A DNA stretch of 64,000 nt from Affinundibacterium macrobrachii (GCF_014652415.1 NZ_BMYT01000002.1:62001-126000); one strand, 5' to 3'; counted from the first letter of the stretch, positions 17,945-27,078 are shown. Numbers and translations: made by a program. Notes: generated from the sequence alone by a model not told the origin.

Positions 17945-18691
17945 ATGAAAAAATACCAAACGATCTTTGAACAAGGCGATCATCAATGGGCTGTCATCAC
18001 GCGCGATCCGGATAAACCAGACTATTTAATTGATACCAATGAATACTTGGTGATACAAGGTGAACGAGCCATCCTAACTGACCCGGGTGGTATGGAAATT
18101 TTTCCTGAAGTTTTTTCAGCGATTAATACCGAGTTCGATGCACGTAATATCATTGCCTTGTTCGCTTCGCATCAAGATCCTGATGTCATCTCTTCACTCG
18201 CTTTGTGGCTAGATTTTAATCCGAACTTACAGTGTTACCTAAGTTGGTTGTGGAGCTCCTTCATTCCACATTTTGGTGGAAATAAATCGACCTTTGTATC
18301 GCTTCCCGATGAGGGCGCGGAAATCAACTTAGGACATTTACGTTTACAAGCTGTGCCCGCCCATTATCTGCATTCGTCAGGTAATTTTAATTTGTACGAT
18401 CCTGCTGCGAAAATCTTGTTTTCTGGCGATGTCGGTGCAGCCTTGCTACCGGCCGGCGAAGATCATTTGTTCGTGCAAGATTTTGATCGCCACATTCGTC
18501 ATGCCGAAGGCTTTCATCGTCGTTGGATGGGCTCAACCGAAGCCAAATTAGATTGGTGTCAGCGGGTAGCCAACATGCCAATCGATATGCTTTGCCCACA
18601 ACACGGCGCGATTTATCAGGGAGCAGATGTGATGCGTTTTATCAATTGGTTTGCCGATCTGCCGATTGGTTCTGGTATTCGCCGTGGATGA
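17945..18691 (+). CDS. Metallo-beta-lactamase-fold di-iron protein (flavodiiron-core/ODP-like)
   Basis: A 248-residue protein resembling the di-iron core of flavodiiron proteins without the flavodoxin domain. Candidate metal ligands: H76, D78 and D80 in ASHQDPDV, H140 or H143 in PAHYLHSSGN, D162 in LFSGDVGA and H220 in CPQHGAIYQG. The family's usual HxExDH is HxDxDV here. Stand-alone proteins of this type bind oxygen, and in the spirochaete Treponema denticola such a protein (ODP) has been linked to a chemoreceptor as an oxygen sensor. The neighbouring chemoreceptor-tip-like gene makes a similar role plausible; NO or O2 reduction would need a partner flavoprotein. Confidence 0.85.
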   Translation: MKKYQTIFEQGDHQWAVITRDPDKPDYLIDTNEYLVIQGERAILTDPGGMEIFPEVFSAINTEFDARNIIALFASHQDPDVISSLALWLDFNPNLQCYLSWLWSSFIPHFGGNKSTFVSLPDEGAEINLGHLRLQAVPAHYLHSSGNFNLYDPAAKILFSGDVGAALLPAGEDHLFVQDFDRHIRHAEGFHRRWMGSTEAKLDWCQRVANMPIDMLCPQHGAIYQGADVMRFINWFADLPIGSGIRRG

Positions 18692-18804
18692 CGAAGCTTA
18701 TCTGTTAAGCATGTAAAGGCTGCTGAATTATTATTGCAAACGCCGTCGCTTCAAACGAAAGGCGTGATGCCCTTTTTTTTATTACTGATGGAAGCGAACA
18801 TTAT

Positions 18805-19572
18805 TCAATCCAACGCACTTCCATCAACAAACACTTTCAATTCGCCTGCTTGCAAAGCCGTCCATTGCTCATTGGTAGTCAAGGGTTCAGTTACGATCAC
18901 CGCAACCCGGTCTTGTGGTGTAGTGACTTGCGCAAAATCGACGGACACATCTTCATCAGATAGCGCTGCGGTATTAAATGGATGTTGGCGTTCTATGTAG
19001 TGTAACTTACTGGAGCAATAGGCGAACAAAGCACTACCGTTAGAAAGCATCATATTGAAAGTGCCATGACTGGCGATTTCTCGGCAAATCTCGCTCAGAA
19101 ACGCACGTAAAGCGGGTAGTTCTGGCGCTTGCGCAGCAAAGCGTTGACGCAAACTTTGCATCAAATAACAAAATGCGCGTTCACTATCTGTACTACCAAT
19201 CGGCAAGTAACTGCCATTCAGTTGCGGATGAAATTCTTTCAAATCGCCATTGTGTGCAAACACCCATTGATAACCCCAAGCCTCACGAACAAAGGGATGG
19301 CAATTTTCTAAAGCGATCACACCTTGGGTTGCCTTACGAATGTGGGCGATGACATTGGTCGATTTGATCGGATAACGCTTAATCAGTTCTGCAATCGGCG
19401 AATCAATTGCTGCTTGATGATCGACAAAATGTCGTACCCCTTTGCCTTCGAAAAAAGCAATACCCCAACCATCTTTATGTTCATCAGTACGTCCACCGCG
19501 CGTGGCAAAACCCGTGAAACTAAACACGATATCAGTCGGCGTATTGCAATTCATTCCTAATAATTGGCACAT
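18805..19572 (-). CDS. Class II glutamine amidotransferase (YafJ-like)
   Basis: A 255-residue Ntn-type glutaminase domain protein. I choose the ATG at 19572 so that the catalytic cysteine becomes residue 2 (MCQLLGMNCN), as the family requires after Met removal; the longer frame from a TTG would bury it. Other family marks: GGRTDEHKDGWGIAFFEG, AHIRKATQG, ENCHPF and FAHNGDL. It releases ammonia from glutamine for an unknown acceptor; the synthetase partner is not encoded nearby. The last 60 residues (VTEPLTTNEQWTAL) match YafJ-like stand-alone members. Confidence 0.9.
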   Translation of the reverse strand: MCQLLGMNCNTPTDIVFSFTGFATRGGRTDEHKDGWGIAFFEGKGVRHFVDHQAAIDSPIAELIKRYPIKSTNVIAHIRKATQGVIALENCHPFVREAWGYQWVFAHNGDLKEFHPQLNGSYLPIGSTDSERAFCYLMQSLRQRFAAQAPELPALRAFLSEICREIASHGTFNMMLSNGSALFAYCSSKLHYIERQHPFNTAALSDEDVSVDFAQVTTPQDRVAVIVTEPLTTNEQWTALQAGELKVFVDGSALD

Positions 19573-19710
19573 GGCTTGCGAGTTCAAATAAATTCAACAG
19601 AGCATCTACCTTAACATTGAAAATCAATCCGATAAAAGATTGAGTGGCGATTTGCTTATGCCGTGTTTGCATAGCTATTCTGCTATTCCAATCACTTAGA
19701 AAATGCCCAC

Positions 19711-19743
19711 AAAAAAGCCAGTATGACGCGAGTTCATACTGGC
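19711..19743 (-). terminator. Terminator of the M28 peptidase gene
   Basis: Perfect 10-base stem (GCCAGTATGA at 19717-19726, TCATACTGGC at 19734-19743). On the minus strand it is followed by six Ts (19711-19716), 54 bases after the stop codon of the gene at 19797. Confidence 0.9.
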
Positions 19744-19796
19744 TTTTTTATAGAAAAGCGCACCAATTCTATGGCGCGCTTAGGTTAATTTTTCAA

Positions 19797-21410
19797 TTAA
19801 CGTGCTGCTGGTCTTGCTGGTTCTGGTGGCATAGGCTTACGTGGGATCAACTCGTCACGGTTTGCTGTATGCGCAACAAAGTTTGCCATGACCATCGCTG
19901 CTTGCATCATGTCGCCTTTTTGGATCTTGTCAAACAAATCCATATTGCTGTGATGGGTGCGAGTGAAATAGTCCATTGGCTCTTGGATAAATTGGAAGCC
20001 AGGAACACCAACTGCATCAAAACTCACATGATCGGTGCTGCCTGTTTTACGCAGTGTCGCGGTCTTCGCGCCGAGGTCATGGAACGGTGCTAACCATGCA
20101 TCAAAGATCGCTTTTGCAGCCGCATTATTTTCTGCATAGATACCACGGATTTTGCCGCCACCATTATCGAGATTGTAGTAAGCAGAAATCTTGCCGTGCA
20201 ATGGTTTCAACATCAATGGGCCAGTAGGACGACGCATAAAGCTAGGCAAGTCTTTTTCTTTTGGATCGGTTGATTCAGGACGTGCAGCAACATTTTTGTT
20301 GATGAAATCACGTGAACCTAACAAACCTTGCTCTTCACCACCCCATAAAGCGATACGGATCGTGCGACGTGGTTTGAAGTTAATCGCTTTTAATAAACGT
20401 ACCGCTTCCATCGCAACAGCAACACCGGCTGCATTATCAGTTGCACCAGTACCTGCATGCCATGAATCTAAGTGACCACCAAGCATGACGATTTCATCTT
20501 TTTTATCGGTACCTGGAATGTCAGCAAATACATTGATGGAATTGGCTGGGTCTTCATCACCAAAATTCACTGCCACTTCGACTTCAACTTCGACGTCTTT
20601 TTTCTTTTCGATCAAACGGAATACACGGTTGTATTGTTCGGTCGACATCACCAATGCGGATGGGCCAGTTGGCTCGCCTTGTTTGTAAGAACCGCCACCT
20701 GCAACGAAAATCGTCCCATCATCACCACGAGATACGTTGACAGTAGCAATCACGCCTTCTTCCGTTAAGTAAGGATTAATTTTTTTAGCAAAGGCCATGC
20801 GTTTTGCCAGTTCCGCCATATCTGTAGGTGGACGCGCTGGAGCACCGCCTAAATCCATGTGTTCTAGATCATGCAACTCTTGATCGGTATAACGCTTGGC
20901 ATCTGGTGTCGTATGCAATTTGGTCGGGGTCATCGCATCGCGCAAAACGATCGTGCCTTTCAACTTGCCTTTCCATTTCGCTAAGTCGTCATCGTTTTCT
21001 AATTTGGCATACACCACTTTACCGCGCTTAACGCCATCGGTGCCCGGTGTCCATGCCTTTGGAATCGCCACCAGTTCTAAGTTGGATGGTGCAACCATGC
21101 GCATTGCGGCTTTTTCTAATACCCAGCTACGACCAAATGGCGCAATGCTTACCACTTGTGCATTTTGCAGACCCCACTCGGTCAACTGCGCCTTCGACCA
21201 ATCACCAGCTTTTTTCAGACTTGGTGAGCCTGTTAAGCGCGGACCAATTTCATCCGTCAACACGCTTAGGGTTTCCATAATCTTGGAGCGATTGGTTCCT
21301 TCGTCACGGATTTTATTCACTAAAGCCAAATCGACTTTTTCGTCGGCTGCCAAGGCCGGTAAAGTGCTACTCACTAACAGCGAGCACACCAATAGACTGA
21401 TTAAACGCAT
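19797..21410 (-). CDS. Secreted M28-family zinc metallopeptidase
   Basis: A 537-residue exported peptidase. Signal peptide 1-21 (cleavage after LPALA). The zinc site residues are visible: His and Asp in GGHLDSW, Asp in GATDNAAG, the glutamate pair in GGEEQGLLGS, Asp in YNLDNGGG and His in STDHVSF. A PA-like insertion of about 130 residues precedes the catalytic part. Family members act as aminopeptidases or carboxypeptidase-like enzymes outside the inner membrane. AAGGAA precedes the ATG. It is followed by its own terminator. Confidence 0.92.
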   Translation of the reverse strand: MRLISLLVCSLLVSSTLPALAADEKVDLALVNKIRDEGTNRSKIMETLSVLTDEIGPRLTGSPSLKKAGDWSKAQLTEWGLQNAQVVSIAPFGRSWVLEKAAMRMVAPSNLELVAIPKAWTPGTDGVKRGKVVYAKLENDDDLAKWKGKLKGTIVLRDAMTPTKLHTTPDAKRYTDQELHDLEHMDLGGAPARPPTDMAELAKRMAFAKKINPYLTEEGVIATVNVSRGDDGTIFVAGGGSYKQGEPTGPSALVMSTEQYNRVFRLIEKKKDVEVEVEVAVNFGDEDPANSINVFADIPGTDKKDEIVMLGGHLDSWHAGTGATDNAAGVAVAMEAVRLLKAINFKPRRTIRIALWGGEEQGLLGSRDFINKNVAARPESTDPKEKDLPSFMRRPTGPLMLKPLHGKISAYYNLDNGGGKIRGIYAENNAAAKAIFDAWLAPFHDLGAKTATLRKTGSTDHVSFDAVGVPGFQFIQEPMDYFTRTHHSNMDLFDKIQKGDMMQAAMVMANFVAHTANRDELIPRKPMPPEPARPAAR

Positions 21411-21526
21411 CTTATTATTCCTTATCGTGATTAATTTTATTGATTAGGATGAAACAGCTTTTCCCTCATCCAGGCAGGTTCGATAAGCAAAGTGTAAAAA
21501 TGGTTCCCTTGAATAGCGAAATTCAT

Positions 21527-21564
21527 AAAAAAAGCCTTCCGCTCCTAGATCAGAAGCGGAAGGC
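21527..21564 (-). terminator. Terminator of the TonB-dependent receptor gene
   Basis: Stem GCCTTCCGCT (21534-21543) with AGCGGAAGGC (21555-21564), 11-base loop, and seven Ts on the minus strand (21527-21533). Confidence 0.9.
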
Positions 21565-21618
21565 TGAAGTGAGGTGAAATCGTAGTGATAAATAGTTATT
21601 GAACAGCTAAAGCGTAGT

Positions 21619-23766
21619 TTAGTATTTGAGATGCAATCCCAAACGTACAGCACGTGGCGAACCTGGTGTAATGTTGTTATTGCTATGCGCTGCTGCGTAG
21701 TAAGTTTTGTCTGTGAGGTTTTCTACATTCAACTGCAATTGCACATGCTTATCCCAAGCGTAGTACAAAGCAGCATCGACGCGTGTGAAACCTGGCAACA
21801 TCACCAAATTGTCGGTAGATGGATAAATCGCACCGCGATAAACCACACCAGCCGCGACACCCAATTGGCTGTTCAAATCATAACGATTCCAAATCGAAGC
21901 GCTGTGTGTCGGCACTTGCGCTAATTTTGCACCGGCTTTGGCAGTCGCAGATTGGGTGCGTGTAATAGTCGCGTCTTGATAAGCATAACCACCCATAATG
22001 CTCCAAGCAGAACTTAATTTACCACTGACAGCCAACTCCACGCCTTGGCTACGTTGACCATCAACCAAGATAGTTTTTGTCGAATCACTTGGGTCCGTAA
22101 TCGCTACATTGCTGCGATCTAATTGATATACCGCAGCGCTCAAAGTTAGGTCTTTTGCGACATCCCATTTAGCGCCGACTTCGAGGTTCTTAAACTTCTC
22201 TGGATCGAAGGCTTGGTTAGTCACAGTGAGCGATGATAATTGTTCACCTGCGCGCGGGGCAAAAGCGAGGCTATAACTCGCGTACAAGGACATCTCCGTG
22301 ATGGGCTTATAAACTAGACCAACACGTGGGGAAATCGGTGTGTCGGTGTTTTGTAATTTTTGCGCAGTGCGCTTATTGGTGAAATCGATGTCGAAGTTAT
22401 CGTAACGCAATCCTAAAATAGCTTGCCATTGCGGTGAGAACTCGATTTGATCTTGCACATAGACGGCCATGTTTTTAGCGACGCTATGATTATTTGCATC
22501 AGTTGCCGATTGACGGAAAGTCACGCCTTCCGCATAAGGCTTGGTAATTGCCACGCTGATGCTGGTCGCATTAGCGCCAACCGCTGGGAAGTAGCCAGTT
22601 TGACGCAAGTTATCTGTGGTCTGTTGACCGATTTCAATACCAGTCAAAATTTTATGCTTCACACCGGCTGCGACGACATCAAAAGTCACATCCGTTTGGT
22701 TGAAGAAGTTCTTACGTTGTGTGTCTTGGTTATACGCACTAATTGCCACACTGGTTGCCGTGCTATTCACCGCACCTGGGAAAACATTTTGATAGAACTT
22801 ATCGTAATCGGCGTAACGTGTGCGATTACGCAGGCTAACACCATTACCAAAATCATGATCAATGTTTGCACTCAAGGCATCCACTTTTGATGTAGTTGGA
22901 CTCAGCGCAGCATTACCAAAGAACACGCTATTACCGACTACTAAGGGCTTGCCTTGGAAAGAAGGAATACCACGATCGGCAACACGTTCATCATTGAAAT
23001 GTTCATAACCAAGCACCACACTGGTATTTTGTCCGGCACGGATGGCGAATGTTGGGTTAATACCGGCACGTTTAATGTTCACGCCATCGCGGAAACTGTC
23101 TGAGTTTTCAACCATGCCAGTGACACGGAATGCGAGGTCTTGATTAATTGCTTGACCCACATCGGCGGTAGCACGACGGTTGTTCCAAGAACCCAAAGTA
23201 ATCGAGGCTTCACGTATCGGTGTCCATTGCGCTTGTTTGCTGACGCGATTGATGATGCCGCCTGATCCGCCGCGGCCAAATATCATCGCGTTCGAGCCTT
23301 TCAATGCTTCTACGCTTTCAATATTGTAAAAATCACGGTAGTACTGCACATCATCACGGATGCCATCGATAAAGAAATCGCTGGTTGAGGCATTGCCACG
23401 AAATACCGCAGTGTCACGATTCCCTTCGCCTTGCGCAGTCACTACACCAGGCACGTAACGGATCGCATCAGCCATGCTTTGCATCGCCTGATCTTTCATC
23501 AATTCTTTGGTGATAACGGTAATTGCTTGTGGCGTATCGCGCAACAGCGTATCGGTCTTAGTCGCAGTGCTGCTAATTTTAATCACATATTTTTGTTCTG
23601 CCACGCCAACCACCTGCACTTCTGGCAATTTGGTTTCTTGCTGCGCGTTGTTAGTGGAGCTGGTAGAAGAATTGGTAGTCGCGTTCTGGGCGAATACGGG
23701 GAAACTGATCAAAGCCAATAAAGCTGGCAAAGTCGCGAGGGCGAAACGAGGGGTAGTGCGTTGCAT
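21619..23766 (-). CDS. TonB-dependent siderophore receptor
   Basis: A 715-residue outer-membrane ferric-siderophore receptor. The chosen start MQRTTPRFAL at 23766 gives a clean signal peptide ending VFAQN; nine extra residues from 23793 lack a ribosome site. After a Ser/Thr/Asn-rich linker, the plug domain follows (RDTPQAITVITKELM, then IRYVPGVVTAQGEGN and FFIDGIRDDVQYYRD), with the barrel filling the rest to the terminal aromatic residue (LGLHLKY). The substrate is probably a catecholate or hydroxamate siderophore, but it cannot be fixed from sequence. A Fur box lies about 95 bases upstream. No siderophore synthesis or ABC-transporter genes are adjacent. Confidence 0.93.
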   Translation of the reverse strand: MQRTTPRFALATLPALLALISFPVFAQNATTNSSTSSTNNAQQETKLPEVQVVGVAEQKYVIKISSTATKTDTLLRDTPQAITVITKELMKDQAMQSMADAIRYVPGVVTAQGEGNRDTAVFRGNASTSDFFIDGIRDDVQYYRDFYNIESVEALKGSNAMIFGRGGSGGIINRVSKQAQWTPIREASITLGSWNNRRATADVGQAINQDLAFRVTGMVENSDSFRDGVNIKRAGINPTFAIRAGQNTSVVLGYEHFNDERVADRGIPSFQGKPLVVGNSVFFGNAALSPTTSKVDALSANIDHDFGNGVSLRNRTRYADYDKFYQNVFPGAVNSTATSVAISAYNQDTQRKNFFNQTDVTFDVVAAGVKHKILTGIEIGQQTTDNLRQTGYFPAVGANATSISVAITKPYAEGVTFRQSATDANNHSVAKNMAVYVQDQIEFSPQWQAILGLRYDNFDIDFTNKRTAQKLQNTDTPISPRVGLVYKPITEMSLYASYSLAFAPRAGEQLSSLTVTNQAFDPEKFKNLEVGAKWDVAKDLTLSAAVYQLDRSNVAITDPSDSTKTILVDGQRSQGVELAVSGKLSSAWSIMGGYAYQDATITRTQSATAKAGAKLAQVPTHSASIWNRYDLNSQLGVAAGVVYRGAIYPSTDNLVMLPGFTRVDAALYYAWDKHVQLQLNVENLTDKTYYAAAHSNNNITPGSPRAVRLGLHLKY

Positions 23767-23858
23767 AACATTCTCACAAAATAATGAAATCAATTTGATG
23801 CAGACTGCCAGCCTTTTGCTGGAAAAACAGTCAAGTTCAATAGATCGACATTATAAAT

Positions 23859-23877
23859 GCGAATTATTATCATTACC
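23859..23877 (-). promoter_or_regulatory. Fur box of the siderophore receptor gene
   Basis: On the minus strand GGTAATGATAATAATTCGC matches the classical 19-base Fur consensus (GATAATGATAATCATTATC) at 15 of 19 positions. It lies upstream of the TonB receptor gene, which implies repression under iron sufficiency. Confidence 0.82.
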
Positions 23878-24102
23878 AATCAAATAGCGCAGTATCCCTT
23901 GCTAGATATCAAGAAAATGCCGGTTCAGATCCAATATAAGATAAAAGAAAATTAAGAATTTGGCCTTTTCGCAAGGCACTCATGCATAAAGCACTTTATT
24001 GATTCACACTATTTCTGCACATCTAGTTCCAATATCTAGCTTCAAAAACTAGCTCTAACCAATAGCTTACTGTGCACACAATCGTAAAATTGAATCACTA
24101 AG

Positions 24103-24123
24103 ATGGGTGCCGACGGCACCCAT
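24103..24123 (-). terminator. Hairpin directly after the mutarotase stop codon
   Basis: Perfect 9-base stem (ATGGGTGCC with GGCACCCAT) and 3-base loop GAC, four bases after the stop codon. The downstream T-run on the minus strand is poor, so this is a probable but not certain terminator. Confidence 0.55.
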
Positions 24124-24127
24124 GCAT

Positions 24128-24949
24128 TTATTTAGCCCGCACACTCATCAATTGCATACCGGTCCAAATTTGATCTGGTGCCAAGACGATGGGTTTCACA
24201 ATTGATGCTGCCTCGACGCAAATCATTCGCTGATAAGCATCCGCTTCTAAATCACCAATTTGTGCAGTCTTTTCTACCCATGGATTCCACACCACGGCGT
24301 CCGTAAATCCTGATTGCCGTATTTGTACCAACTGATGAGGCTGTTCGATCTCAACATCCGCAACCAAATCGGTATAAATGCGGTCGGTCTCAGCAGCGAT
24401 AGTGAGCACTTCCTCGACTTGGGTGCAGCCATCGACATTTGTGACCGTATCTCGGTACGACAATCCTTGCAGACCATGGATGCGGGTTGTGTTGATATTG
24501 TCGACTTGAAAATAGGTATGTAAGGCACTTTGAAATTGCAAAGTCGTCTCGCCCAGATTCTCAACCGAGAAATCTAACTGTAAGCTTTGCTCGGCAACGG
24601 TCACGATCAGCTCGGCACGAAAGGCATGTGGCCAGATCGCTAAACTAGCCGCGCTATGTTTTAGTTCGAAAACTGCCTGTGCCGCCCCTTGCTCGATCTG
24701 CCCAGTACGAATCAATTGCCAATTGGCAGTGCGCGCAAAGCCATGTTTAGGCAGCGAGCCCAGATTAGAAAATTGCGGGAACACAATCGGCACACCACCA
24801 CGAATCGCCACGCCTTCACCAAATTCGGACTTGTTACTCAAAAATAACTGTTCCTGACCATTGGCAGGAATCCACGAGCACACATGCGCACCATGCGTGA
24901 CTATTTCTGCGCTGGCGCCATCTCTGGCTTGAAGTCGAATCTTTTCCAT
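24128..24949 (-). CDS. D-hexose-6-phosphate mutarotase (YeaD family)
   Basis: A 273-residue aldose-1-epimerase-fold protein interconverting alpha and beta anomers of glucose-6-phosphate or related sugars. Family marks: VTHGAHVCSWIPANGQEQLFL (read as two parts around HVCS), IRGGVPIVFPQF, PKHGFARTANW with the catalytic histidine, LHTYFQV with the second histidine, and VVWNPWVEK. The C-terminal MICVEAA region carries the catalytic glutamate. The start is the ATG at 24949; the preceding TTG adds only three residues. No sugar operon surrounds it. Confidence 0.9.
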   Translation of the reverse strand: MEKIRLQARDGASAEIVTHGAHVCSWIPANGQEQLFLSNKSEFGEGVAIRGGVPIVFPQFSNLGSLPKHGFARTANWQLIRTGQIEQGAAQAVFELKHSAASLAIWPHAFRAELIVTVAEQSLQLDFSVENLGETTLQFQSALHTYFQVDNINTTRIHGLQGLSYRDTVTNVDGCTQVEEVLTIAAETDRIYTDLVADVEIEQPHQLVQIRQSGFTDAVVWNPWVEKTAQIGDLEADAYQRMICVEAASIVKPIVLAPDQIWTGMQLMSVRAK

Positions 24950-25258
24950 GAAGTACAAACTTTCTGCTAAAACAGCGGTGATGATTAACCTACCTAATCG
25001 AGTCGCAACAAACTACAGCGAACTCTAGTGAATCAAGGTGAGGGCGTATTTTATCGTTTTTGGCGTGCTCACTTATCGCTTATTTTCAACTTACCAGTCG
25101 CAAATCTGGACTTCATTTCGCCCGTATTTGACCATTGGAGCCATGAATTTTGCATTCTGTCGTTAACTGCCAGCAGCAGCTTCATGCTTCCAGTAAACTT
25201 CAAACATCGAAATTCCATTGAATTTTCAACTTAGTTTCTACATCAATCGGGGGCGGAT

Positions 25259-26512
25259 ATGTTTAAGAAAATCGGTATCGCGGCAGCAGTCGCATCAACC
25301 ATGTTAATCAGCTTGAGTGCTTGCGAAATCAGTATTAATGACGACAGCGTCAAAGGCAGCGGTAATATCATCAACGAAAAACGCGATGCCTCTAGCTTTG
25401 ACAGTATCAGCAATCACTCTCCGTTCGATATCGAATTAGTCGTCGATGGTAAAAATAGCGTTGAAGTGGAAGGCGACGACAACTTTGTCAAAGAAGTCGA
25501 AACCGTGGTTGAAGGTAATACCTTGGTCATTCGCAATAAGAAAAAAGGACGCTTCCATTTTGCTTGGAAAAATTCGCCAACCACAGTTAAAGTTAGCACG
25601 ACTGCTCTAGTCAAAGTGCTCAACACTGGCAGTGGTGACATGCGTTTAAGTCAAATCAAAAATGAAAAACTAGAAATCATTAGCGAAGGACCTGGCGATA
25701 TACAAGTATCAGGTTCCAGCAATGAATTGAACTTCCATGCTAGCGGCAGTGGCGATATCAGCTTACGTCAACTCAATACGAAGAAAGTGACTTTAGAAAT
25801 GAGTGGCCCTGGAGACACCGAGTTTGGTGAAGTCTCACAAAGCTTGCATGCCAAGTTAAGTGGCAGCGGTGATTTAAATGTCGCCAAGCTACAAAGCGAA
25901 CAAACCACGATCTCTATTTCTGGTCCAAGCAATGTGAATCTACGTGGCGTGACGAAAAATCTCGATATCGATATGTCCGGCTCGGGGGATTTATCGATCG
26001 ATGAAGTGCAAGCCGAAAAAGCCAACATTGAAATGTCTGGCCCTGGCGAATTGAGCCTGTCCGGCGAAGCTAAATCCTTAAAATTAAGAGCAAGTGGCTC
26101 TGGCAACGTTGATGCTTTACGTTTGAAAGTTGGCGATGCTGATATCCGTAACTCCGGCCCCGCCGATTTGCAATTTAAAAGTATGAGCGGTAACGTGATT
26201 ATCGATGCGTCTGGTTCAGGCAATATTGAAGCAGACTTATCTTCTGCCAACCAAGTTGAAATTAGCTCGGATGGCCCAGGCAACATCACCTTGCACGGTA
26301 CAGCAAAAAAATTAATTGCGAATCTAAACGGCTCCGGTGACTTGCATGCAAGTGAATTATTGCTTGAACATGCTTCTGTCAAAGTGAATGGTCCAGGCGA
26401 AGCGGCAGTGAATGTTAAAGCTGCTGGTACGCTTTCAGCACAACCAAGTACGATTAAAAACGGCTCACGTCTAGTGACGATTGATAGAAATGGCGTTGTG
26501 CGACAAGATTAA
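25259..26512 (+). CDS. Lipoprotein with GIN-type (DUF2807) beta-solenoid repeats
   Basis: A 417-residue predicted lipoprotein. The signal peptide ends in the lipobox LSAC with C22 as lipidation site. Residues 33-122 form a head (VKGSGNIINEKRD then a strand-rich stretch) typical of the DUF2807/GIN adhesin domain. Residues 123-395 consist of seven exact 39-residue units, each a 20-residue GSG half and a 19-residue GPG half, suggesting a regular right-handed beta-solenoid. Asp and Glu near residues 70-80 make the head acidic. GGGGG lies six bases before the ATG. Anchored in a membrane, it may bind polysaccharide or act at the cell surface; the ligand is unknown. Transcribed alone and ended by a strong terminator. 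Confidence 0.88.
   Translation: MFKKIGIAAAVASTMLISLSACEISINDDSVKGSGNIINEKRDASSFDSISNHSPFDIELVVDGKNSVEVEGDDNFVKEVETVVEGNTLVIRNKKKGRFHFAWKNSPTTVKVSTTALVKVLNTGSGDMRLSQIKNEKLEIISEGPGDIQVSGSSNELNFHASGSGDISLRQLNTKKVTLEMSGPGDTEFGEVSQSLHAKLSGSGDLNVAKLQSEQTTISISGPSNVNLRGVTKNLDIDMSGSGDLSIDEVQAEKANIEMSGPGELSLSGEAKSLKLRASGSGNVDALRLKVGDADIRNSGPADLQFKSMSGNVIIDASGSGNIEADLSSANQVEISSDGPGNITLHGTAKKLIANLNGSGDLHASELLLEHASVKVNGPGEAAVNVKAAGTLSAQPSTIKNGSRLVTIDRNGVVRQD
25625..26443 (+). repeat. Seven 117-base coding repeats (39-residue GSG/GPG units)
   Basis: Within the GIN lipoprotein, every unit is exactly 39 codons with no insertion or deletion: first half begins xGSG(D/N), second half xGPx(D/E/N). DNA identity between units is modest, so the array is old rather than recently expanded. 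Confidence 0.9.
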
Positions 26513-26529
26513 AACTGGCGATCTCAAAA

Positions 26530-26570
26530 GAAAAAGCCATGCGTCCTAAAAACGCATGGCTTTTTCTTTT
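26530..26570. terminator. Bidirectional terminator between the GIN lipoprotein and TraB operon
   Basis: Fifteen-base perfect stem (26530-26544 with 26552-26566), loop CCTAAAA, with T-rich tails in both directions. It can end the plus-strand lipoprotein gene and the minus-strand gene at 26674. Confidence 0.9.
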
Positions 26571-26673
26571 ATTCATGGCTAATAAAACAAAGCAGGAGGT
26601 GAAGGCCGCTCGTCAACAAATCTGCTTTTCGCCAATGGGCTCTTGCGGCAATCCTTACTTCAAACTAATCAAG

Positions 26674-27078
26674 CTATTTCAGAATTCGATAAGCGTGTTT
26701 CAACACCAATCGACTACTTGCAATCAAAGGATTTAATCCCATCAGCAAGGGCAACAAAACATGCTGCGGGAGTAACCAAATCTGGCCTTTTGGTGCGCTA
26801 GCTTTACTGATTGCAAGAATCACTGGCGTCACCCACTGTGCCTCAGGCGTCACATCTAACAATACGTCACCATCTGCATTAGTATGAAAATAAATTTCAC
26901 CACCGTGAGACAAGCTCAAACAAATGCCTTGCCCTTGACTTATCGGTGAAGCATTTTGCCCCAACAGCTTTTGTAACTCTTGGTTGTTGAGTTCCATCCA
27001 TCCTTCTAATTCTGCTGGAGATTCCAACATCACCCATGGATGTTCGATTGGCGTTTGAATTTCTTCTGTGGACTTCAT
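26674..27078 (-). CDS. Hypothetical protein coupled to the TraB-family gene
   Basis: A 134-residue protein, not recognised. It is soluble, with a tryptophan-rich acidic N-terminal half (HPWVMLESPAELEGWMEL), a central strand-like region with CLSLSHGGEIYFH, and a more hydrophobic C-terminal part (QIWLLPQHVLLPLLMGL). Its ATG overlaps the upstream stop codon by one base (TAATG), so translation is very likely coupled to the TraB/GumN-family gene. That suggests a shared role, which I cannot name. Confidence 0.72.
   Translation of the reverse strand: MKSTEEIQTPIEHPWVMLESPAELEGWMELNNQELQKLLGQNASPISQGQGICLSLSHGGEIYFHTNADGDVLLDVTPEAQWVTPVILAISKASAPKGQIWLLPQHVLLPLLMGLNPLIASSRLVLKHAYRILK

Noticed and set aside
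18741..18780. Possible terminator after the di-iron protein gene (CGCC...GGCG, then T-run)
   Set aside because: Stem is short and interrupted, and the T-run is ten bases away from it; not convincing.
25028..25234. 68-codon plus-strand frame before the GIN lipoprotein gene
   Set aside because: GTG start without a ribosome site, no recognisable domain, lies in a divergent promoter region.
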